Made by a program: the position numbers and the translations under genes
The notes under the pieces: model-generated
The model's database searches: none
Told to the model about the DNA's origin: nothing
The model's input: the letters and a program-made list of their open reading frames with translations, nothing else
Shown: positions 1-5,049 of the stretch, one piece after another
Position numbering within the stretch: the stretch's first letter is position 1
Layout: every line of letters starts with the position of its first letter
Assembly: GCA_028222435.1 (NCBI GenBank)
Contig: JAOIST010000011.1
Span: forward strand, 1-14,759
From: Candidatus Pelagibacter sp.
GTDB lineage: Bacteria; Pseudomonadota; Alphaproteobacteria; Pelagibacterales; Pelagibacteraceae
DNA: 14,759 nucleotides
Reading direction: 5' to 3'

Positions 1-182
1 TTTTTGTCTAAAACTTCATTTTTATTAAAGCTTACACCAGCTGTATATGTTGTTGGATGTTCTAGAATCCATATAATTTCTTTATTTTTACCAAATTTAA
101 CTTCTTCTACTCTTTTATTAAGAAAAAGCATTGCCTTTTCGTAGGAAACAAGTTTTTTACTTATCTTAATTTCTATACTCAT
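1..182 (-). CDS. lipB: Octanoyltransferase LipB, N-terminal part (cut by window edge)
   Basis: LipB moves an octanoyl group from octanoyl-ACP to the lipoyl domains of 2-oxoacid dehydrogenases and glycine cleavage H protein, the first step of endogenous lipoate synthesis in the cytoplasm. The minus-strand frame starting at the ATG at 182 gives 60 complete codons before the window ends. Residues 38-49 read WILEHPTTYTAG, which matches the family signature W-LEHP--YTAG. The preceding residues (YEKAMLFLNKRVEEV) fit the amphipathic helix usual before that motif. The catalytic Cys and Lys would lie in the missing C-terminal two thirds, so catalytic integrity cannot be judged. The gene diverges from mgtE across 60 bp. 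No clear Shine-Dalgarno sequence precedes the ATG. The identification is firm despite truncation because the motif is highly characteristic. Confidence 0.9.
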   Translation of the reverse strand, partial: MSIEIKISKKLVSYEKAMLFLNKRVEEVKFGKNKEIIWILEHPTTYTAGVSFNKNEVLDK

Positions 183-242
183 TTGAATTGAATTTTACCA
201 TTTAATAGACTATTAGTCTCAAAAAAACTTTCAGAGGCATTT
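183..242. promoter_or_regulatory. Divergent lipB/mgtE intergenic region with candidate promoters and a 13-bp palindrome
   Basis: These 60 bp separate the divergent starts of lipB and mgtE. For mgtE, a TTGAAT at 188-193 and a TATTAG at 211-216 are 17 bp apart, a weak -35/-10 pair (4/6 matches each). For lipB, the minus strand has TTGAGA at 222-217 and TAAAAT at 197-192, but the 19-bp spacer is long. The palindrome AGACTATTAGTCT at 207-219 covers the candidate mgtE -10 and the downstream edge of the lipB -35, so it could be an operator. AGAGG at 233-237, five bases before the mgtE ATG, is a good Shine-Dalgarno sequence. The promoter calls are pattern matches in AT-rich DNA and are tentative. 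Confidence 0.35.
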
Positions 243-1622
243 ATGGCTTTATTAAAATCTACAGGCAGCAAAAAAGTAAATTTGGATTTTAATAAAGAAT
301 TTATTAATACCTTTAGCGATAATATAGAACTTCGAAATGTAGATTTTATTAATCAAACTTTAAAAGATTTACACGAAGCAGATATAGCTAATCTAATTGA
401 AAATTTAAATCCAGATACAAGAAATAAATTAATTGAGATAGAGTCTTTTAATATTGAGCCAGAGATATTTATTGAATTAAATGAGTCTATTCAAAGTGAA
501 GTACTACAACTACTTTCAATAGACTCTTTAATCAAGATTATTAAAAGGCTAGAGTCAGATGATGCTATAAAAATTCTTGAAAATTTATCTAAAGAAAACA
601 AAGAAAAAGTTTTAGAAAAACTACCTCCAAAAGATAAATTTTTACTTCAAGAAGGTTTAAGTTATCCAGAAGACTCGGCTGCCAGAATAATGCAACGAGA
701 GTTTACCGCAGTGCCAAGTAGCTGGACAGTTGGGCAAACAATTGATTATTTAAGAGAAGATAAAGAATTACCAAAAGAGTTTTTAGAAATATTTATAGTA
801 GATAACGATTTTAAACCTATTGGAACTGTCCCATCTTCAAGAGTATTAAGAACTGCTAGAGAATCTAAAATGAATTTAATTATGAATGAAATGCCAGTTT
901 TAATTTCTGTAAATATGGATAAAGAAGAAGTTGGTCACGCATTTGAAAATTATAATTTAGTTTCCGCAGGAGTAGTAAATAAAGAAAATAAGTTAGTTGG
1001 AATGATTACAGCTGATGATGTTGTTACAGTTGTTCAAGAAGAAGCTGAAGAGGATACATTAAGATTAGCCGGAGTAGGTGATGAAGAAATAACTGATAGC
1101 GTTATGTTAAAAACAAAAAGGAGATTTAATTGGCTTTTACTAAATTTATTTACCGCTTTGCTAGCAACATGGGTTATTAGTAATTTTGGAGCCTCGATTG
1201 AACAAATGGTTGCTTTAGCATTTCTTATGCCAATAGTTGCATCTATGGGAGGTAACGCTGGAATGCAAACTTTAGCTGTAACTATTAGAGCAATAGCTAC
1301 AAAGGAGCTTTCAAAAAGTAATTTAAATAAAGTAATTGGAAAGGAATTTTTAATAGGTATTTTAAACGGAATTATATTTGCAATAATTACTGCCGTCATT
1401 GTTCAATTATGGTTTAAAGATTTAAATTTATCTATGTTGATTGGTGTATCAATGATCTTAAATATGATTGTTGCTGGTCTATTTGGTATTTTAGTTCCGG
1501 TTTCATTAAAAAAAATAAATATTGATCCAGCGTTAGCTTCAAGTGTTTTTGTTACTACAATAACTGATGTAATTGGTTTTTTATCTTTTTTAGGTTTAGG
1601 TTCCTACTATTTTCTTAACTAA
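243..1622 (+). CDS. mgtE: Magnesium channel/transporter MgtE
   Basis: MgtE is a homodimeric inner-membrane Mg2+ channel gated by cytoplasmic Mg2+. The 459 residues match the usual length of about 450. Residues 30-145 form the helical MgtE-N repeat domain, 146-262 a CBS pair (ending LVGMITADDVV), about 265-295 the plug-helix region, and 295-459 a hydrophobic domain with about five membrane helices. Family signatures are MPIVASMGGNAGMQ at 329-342, DPALAS at 428-433 and TTITDVIGF at 438-446. D442 aligns by motif with the pore aspartate of the Thermus thermophilus protein (D432). The ATG at 243 has an AGAGG Shine-Dalgarno sequence 5 bp upstream. Lysine is about 7%, in contrast to the following panC, galU and ugd products. 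The stop overlaps the convergent panC stop by 4 bp. A divalent cation role (Mg2+, possibly Co2+) is secure; gating in this organism is inferred. Confidence 0.96.
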   Translation: MALLKSTGSKKVNLDFNKEFINTFSDNIELRNVDFINQTLKDLHEADIANLIENLNPDTRNKLIEIESFNIEPEIFIELNESIQSEVLQLLSIDSLIKIIKRLESDDAIKILENLSKENKEKVLEKLPPKDKFLLQEGLSYPEDSAARIMQREFTAVPSSWTVGQTIDYLREDKELPKEFLEIFIVDNDFKPIGTVPSSRVLRTARESKMNLIMNEMPVLISVNMDKEEVGHAFENYNLVSAGVVNKENKLVGMITADDVVTVVQEEAEEDTLRLAGVGDEEITDSVMLKTKRRFNWLLLNLFTALLATWVISNFGASIEQMVALAFLMPIVASMGGNAGMQTLAVTIRAIATKELSKSNLNKVIGKEFLIGILNGIIFAIITAVIVQLWFKDLNLSMLIGVSMILNMIVAGLFGILVPVSLKKINIDPALASSVFVTTITDVIGFLSFLGLGSYYFLN

Positions 1623-2434
1623 AAATTATCTATTAGTCTTATATGATTTAAATAATAAGCTATAAAAATATTAAATTTTTCTTTTTTATTTTTGGCTTTC
1701 TTTAATTTTTTAAGATTTATGATGTCTAGATAATCAATTTTACTTGCACCTAATTTAATTAGTTCCTTTTTAAATAATGATCTATTAAAAAATTTTATAT
1801 TTTTTTTAACTTTTTTCTTAATTTTGCATAAATAAATATAGATCTTCTCAGCTATTTGCATCTCTTTATTGTTCAAATTGAAATTTCTTGTTGAACAAGC
1901 AACCCCGTTATTTTCACGAATAGTTTTACACCCTATAACTTTAGTATTGATCTTATTTTTAATAATGTGCTTCTCTATTAGAATAAGTTGTTGAAAGTCT
2001 TTAAGACCAAGAAATATATATTTTGGTTTAATAATTTCTAAGAATCTATTAACAATATTTAAAACACCTTCGAAATGTCCTTTTCTATATTTACCACATA
2101 ATTGTTGTGAAAAAGTATGTAAGTATATTTTATTTTTAGGTTTAAAATTAAATATTCCTTTATTATCCGGAAGATATAGATAATTTATTTTAAGTTTTTT
2201 TAAAATTTTAATATCATTTTTCAAATTTCGAGGATATTTATCATAGTCTTCTTTTTTATTAAATTGTTTTGGGTTTACATAAATTGAAACTAGAGTTTTA
2301 TTTTTAAATTTTTTTGCTTTTTTTATTAAAGATACATGGCCTTTATGTAAACCTCCCATAGTTGGAATAAAAGATATGGATATATCATTTATAATTTCAG
2401 ATTTTAGATCTTCTTTATTATTAAATATTTTCAT
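1619..2434 (-). CDS. panC: Pantothenate synthetase (pantoate-beta-alanine ligase)
   Basis: PanC condenses pantoate with beta-alanine at the cost of ATP (via pantoyl-adenylate), the last step of vitamin B5 synthesis, in the cytoplasm. The 271 residues are near the usual length of about 280. Visible signatures are PTMGGLHKGH at 24-33 (HxGH nucleotide-binding histidines H30 and H33), SIYVNPKQF at 50-58, YPRNL at 67-71, GKYRKGHFEGV at 114-124, KDFQQL at 145-150 and CSTRN at 180-184, which replaces the usual SSRN loop. The common GEKD before the QQ is GLKD here. Lysine is about 20% (54 of 271), and the C-terminal third is especially basic and less conserved. No panB lies beside it, although the two are often adjacent. 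It converges on mgtE with a 4-bp overlap and diverges from galU across only 38 bp. The core motifs are present, so it is probably functional. Confidence 0.93.
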   Translation of the reverse strand: MKIFNNKEDLKSEIINDISISFIPTMGGLHKGHVSLIKKAKKFKNKTLVSIYVNPKQFNKKEDYDKYPRNLKNDIKILKKLKINYLYLPDNKGIFNFKPKNKIYLHTFSQQLCGKYRKGHFEGVLNIVNRFLEIIKPKYIFLGLKDFQQLILIEKHIIKNKINTKVIGCKTIRENNGVACSTRNFNLNNKEMQIAEKIYIYLCKIKKKVKKNIKFFNRSLFKKELIKLGASKIDYLDIINLKKLKKAKNKKEKFNIFIAYYLNHIRLIDNF

Positions 2435-2472
2435 TTCTCAACTACAATGATATCAACTAATATAAGAATCAT
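2435..2472. promoter_or_regulatory. 38-bp divergent panC/galU spacer
   Basis: The only non-coding DNA between the divergent panC and galU starts is 38 bp. It contains the 8-bp palindrome TGATATCA at 2448-2455 and a -10-like TATAAG at 2461-2466, six bases before the galU ATG at 2473. That placement would give a leaderless or nearly leaderless galU transcript. On the minus strand a TATATT lies about 25 bases before the panC ATG. No good -35 hexamer fits either box, and any second promoter elements would have to lie inside the opposing genes. Neither gene has a clear Shine-Dalgarno sequence here. The promoter assignment is weak. Confidence 0.3.
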
Positions 2473-3291
2473 ATGATAAAACAAGCCATTATTCCATTAG
2501 CAGGATTAGGTACAAGACTACTTCCTTTAACGAGTGTTATACCCAAAGAATTAATGCCTATTAACGGTAAGCCAAACTTACAATATATTTTAGATGAATG
2601 TATTGAAGCTGGCATTAAAGAATTTATATTTATAATTTCTAAAAATAAACTTTCAATAAAAAAATATTTTTTTAATGACAGTTTTTATAAAAAAATCATA
2701 AGAAAAAAAAAAGATAAAAGATTAATTCAAGAATTCAAAAAATTAAAGAAATACCAGAAAATGATAAAATTTGTTTATCAAAACAAACCTAAAGGAACCG
2801 GTGATGCTGTTTTAAAATGCAAAACCCTAATTAAAAACAAATATTTTTTAATGCTTTTACCTGACGATTTGATTATAAAAAATAACTGCACAAAAGAAAT
2901 GATAAGATTACATAAAAAAACCGGAGGGTCTATAATTGCTACTAAAAGAGTAGATAGAAAAACCGTTTCAAGATGGGGTATATTGTCTATTAAAAATAAA
3001 AAAAAAAAATATTTTCAAATTAAAGATGTAGTAGAAAAACCAAGTATCAAAAAAACGCCATCAAATTTTGCAATTATAGGAAGATATATCTTACCTTCAA
3101 ATATATTTGGTGAAATTAAAAAATTAAAACCAGGTCAAGGTAAGGAAATACATATTACAGATGCAATTAAAAACTTAATAAAAAAAGAAAATAAATTTTA
3201 TGGAAGTATTTTTACAGGCAAATATTTAGATTGCGGAACTTTAAACGGGTATATTAATTCTGGTATTCAAATTTTTAGAGGAAAAAAATGA
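2473..3291 (+). CDS. galU: UTP-glucose-1-phosphate uridylyltransferase GalU
   Basis: GalU makes UDP-glucose from UTP and glucose-1-phosphate in the cytoplasm. The nucleotidyltransferase signature is at residues 9-29 (LAGLGTR...PKELMP, with the nucleotide-binding K25). It is followed by PKGTGDAV at 106-113, the metal/sugar-binding LLPDD at 128-132, VEKP at 187-190, GRYILP at 203-208, PGQGKEIHITDAI at 220-232 and DCGTLNGY at 253-260. At 272 residues it is somewhat shorter than typical bacterial GalU (about 290-300). Lysine is about 19%. The coding sequence holds runs of ten A (2703-2712) and twelve A (2998-3009), both in frame. The stop overlaps the ugd start as ATGA, so the two are translationally coupled and form a UDP-glucose to UDP-glucuronate pair. 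A close homologue such as RfbA/RmlA is less likely given the KGTGDAV and GQGKEIHITDA motifs. Confidence 0.93.
   Translation: MIKQAIIPLAGLGTRLLPLTSVIPKELMPINGKPNLQYILDECIEAGIKEFIFIISKNKLSIKKYFFNDSFYKKIIRKKKDKRLIQEFKKLKKYQKMIKFVYQNKPKGTGDAVLKCKTLIKNKYFLMLLPDDLIIKNNCTKEMIRLHKKTGGSIIATKRVDRKTVSRWGILSIKNKKKKYFQIKDVVEKPSIKKTPSNFAIIGRYILPSNIFGEIKKLKPGQGKEIHITDAIKNLIKKENKFYGSIFTGKYLDCGTLNGYINSGIQIFRGKK
3277..3282 (+). promoter_or_regulatory. Shine-Dalgarno sequence of ugd inside galU
   Basis: AGAGGA lies five bases before the ugd ATG at 3288, within the last codons of galU. With the ATGA overlap at 3288-3291 it supports coupled but independently primed translation of ugd. It is one of only two strong ribosome binding sites in the window, the other being at mgtE. 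Confidence 0.7.
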
Positions 3292-4592
3292 AATTGTGCA
3301 TGATTGGAACAGGTTATGTCGGATTAGTTAGCGGAACATGTTTTGCTGACATAGGAAATCAAGTTATCTGTGTTGATAAAGATAAAAATAAAATAGAGAA
3401 ACTTAATTCTGGTGTCTCACCAATTTATGAACCTGGATTAAATGAGTTAATTAAAAAAAACTATATAGCTAAGCGTTTGTCATTTACTTCAGATATTAAA
3501 CAAGCATTAAATTTAAGTGATATAATTTTCATTTGTGTTGGCACGCCGACTAAAAAAGGATCTACTAAAGTTGACTTGTCCTATGTATTAAAATGTACAA
3601 AAGAAATATTCAAACATACAAAAAGAAAAAAAATTATCGTCACTAAATCTACAGTTCCGATAGGCACGGGTGATGAAATTGAAAAGATTTTAAAAAAAAA
3701 GAAAAAATTATTTACAGTTATTTCAAATCCAGAATTTCTGCGAGAAGGTGAGGCAATACGTGATTTTAGATTTCCAGACAGAATTGTTATTGGCTCAAAT
3801 GAAAAAAAATCTTTTAATATAATGAAAAAACTTTATGCACCATTAATTAATAAAGGTTCAAAATTCTTCACAACATCAAGGAGGGGAGCAGAATTAATTA
3901 AATATGCTTCAAATGCATTTCTTGCTACAAAAATTACTTTTATTAATGAACTAGCAAATTTATGTGAAAAATCTGGTGTCATAATAGAAGACATCTCATT
4001 AGGTATGGGCTCTGACAGTAGAATAGGAGGAAGATTTTTACGGGCAGGTCCTGCTTACGGTGGTTCGTGTTTTCCAAAAGATACAAAAGGATTAGTATCT
4101 GCAGCTGATAAATTTAAAGTTAATTTATCTGTAGTTAAATCGGTAATAAAATCTAATCATGAAAGAGTAAATTTACTTACTCAAAGAGTTCATAAAATAT
4201 TAGGGTCTAATTTAAAAAATAAAAGAATTTCATTTTTAGGTGTTACATTTAAACCAAATACTGATGATATGAGGGATTCAACTAGTTTGAAAATGATACC
4301 TTATCTTTGTAAAAAAGGAGCTAAAGTAACTTATTACGATCCATCAGGGAAAAAGAGTGAATTTATAAAAATAAAAAATTGTAATTTTAGAAAAAATATT
4401 CGAACGAATTGTATTGATGCTGATTTAGTAATTTTACTTACTGAATGGGATGAATTTAAATTAATAGATTTTAAAAAAATTGTTAAAAATAAAAAATTTA
4501 AATTATATGATTTAAGAAACCTTTATAGTCCTGAAGAAATGAAAAGAAGTAAAATAAAGTATTATTCAGTAGGCAGACCAAATATCAATTAA
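3288..4592 (+). CDS. ugd: UDP-glucose 6-dehydrogenase
   Basis: This enzyme oxidises UDP-glucose to UDP-glucuronate with two NAD+, in the cytoplasm. The N-terminal Rossmann domain opens with GTGYVGLVSG at 7-16 and carries FICVGTPT at 81-88 and VTKSTVPIGT at 118-127. NPEFLREGEAI at 147-157, the helix motif ELIKYASNAF at 202-211 (K205) and the active-site loop GGSCFPKD at 258-265 (nucleophile C261, D265) form the catalytic core. The C-terminal UDP-binding domain contains GVTFKPNTDDMRDS at 318-331. The length of 434 is normal. The catalytic residues visible are intact. It follows galU with a 4-bp overlap and a strong AGAGGA ribosome binding site. It converges on ridA with an 8-bp overlap of coding ends. 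UDP-glucuronate could feed glucuronosyl glycolipids or surface polysaccharide, but no glycosyltransferase is in the window to decide this. Confidence 0.96.
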   Translation: MKLCMIGTGYVGLVSGTCFADIGNQVICVDKDKNKIEKLNSGVSPIYEPGLNELIKKNYIAKRLSFTSDIKQALNLSDIIFICVGTPTKKGSTKVDLSYVLKCTKEIFKHTKRKKIIVTKSTVPIGTGDEIEKILKKKKKLFTVISNPEFLREGEAIRDFRFPDRIVIGSNEKKSFNIMKKLYAPLINKGSKFFTTSRRGAELIKYASNAFLATKITFINELANLCEKSGVIIEDISLGMGSDSRIGGRFLRAGPAYGGSCFPKDTKGLVSAADKFKVNLSVVKSVIKSNHERVNLLTQRVHKILGSNLKNKRISFLGVTFKPNTDDMRDSTSLKMIPYLCKKGAKVTYYDPSGKKSEFIKIKNCNFRKNIRTNCIDADLVILLTEWDEFKLIDFKKIVKNKKFKLYDLRNLYSPEEMKRSKIKYYSVGRPNIN

Positions 4593-5049
4593 GTTCAAAT
4601 ATAGCATCAACCTCGACAGCTACACCAAGTGGTAAGCTATTTACGCTTACAGCCGCACGTGTATGTTCACCTTTTTTTTCAAATATCCTAGCTATAATAT
4701 CAGATGCACCGTTGATTACCTTAGGTTGATCTTTAAAGTCGTCAGTTGAATTAACATAACCTGTTAATTTAATACAAGTTTTAATTTTATCTAAATCTCC
4801 TTCACAAGCATTTTTGACATGAGCGATAATACTCAAACCGCATCTTTCAGCAGCTCTATACCCTTCTTCTAAATTTAAATCTTTGCCAATTTTACCAGTT
4901 ATAAGTTTTGAATTTTCATCAATAGAAATTTGTCCAGATATGTATAATAATTTTCCAACAATCTTGGTAGCAACGTAAGCACCAACAGGTGCTTTTGGTT
5001 GAGGTAAATTAATATTTAGACTCTTTATTTTTTCTTCAATCTTACTCAT
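4585..5049 (-). CDS. RidA family (YjgF/YER057c/UK114) protein, probable enamine/imine deaminase
   Basis: RidA-type proteins are small cytoplasmic trimers that hydrolyse reactive enamine/imine intermediates from PLP enzymes. The 154 residues are longer than E. coli RidA (128) and fit the alphaproteobacterial subgroup with an N-terminal extension. Characteristic stretches are LLYISGQI at 34-41 and HTRAAVSVNSLPLGVAVEVD at 129-148. R131 and E146 keep the 15-residue spacing of the E. coli substrate-binding pair R105/E120, but the position equivalent to Cys107 is alanine (A133). The arginine suggests imine deaminase capacity; the physiological substrate is unknown. Its ATG overlaps the topA stop as ATGA, so it is probably translated by coupling as the last gene of the ruvX-pyrB-pyrC-plsY-topA run. 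It overlaps the 3' end of ugd by 8 bp. Family membership is secure; the ridA name itself is not, so no symbol is given. Confidence 0.9.
   Translation of the reverse strand: MSKIEEKIKSLNINLPQPKAPVGAYVATKIVGKLLYISGQISIDENSKLITGKIGKDLNLEEGYRAAERCGLSIIAHVKNACEGDLDKIKTCIKLTGYVNSTDDFKDQPKVINGASDIIARIFEKKGEHTRAAVSVNSLPLGVAVEVDAIFELN

Noticed and set aside
1034..1399. Open minus-strand frame of 121 codons inside mgtE
   Set aside because: It lies wholly antisense to the well-supported MgtE CBS and membrane domain, shows no recognisable motif and is explained by AT-rich codon use on the coding strand.
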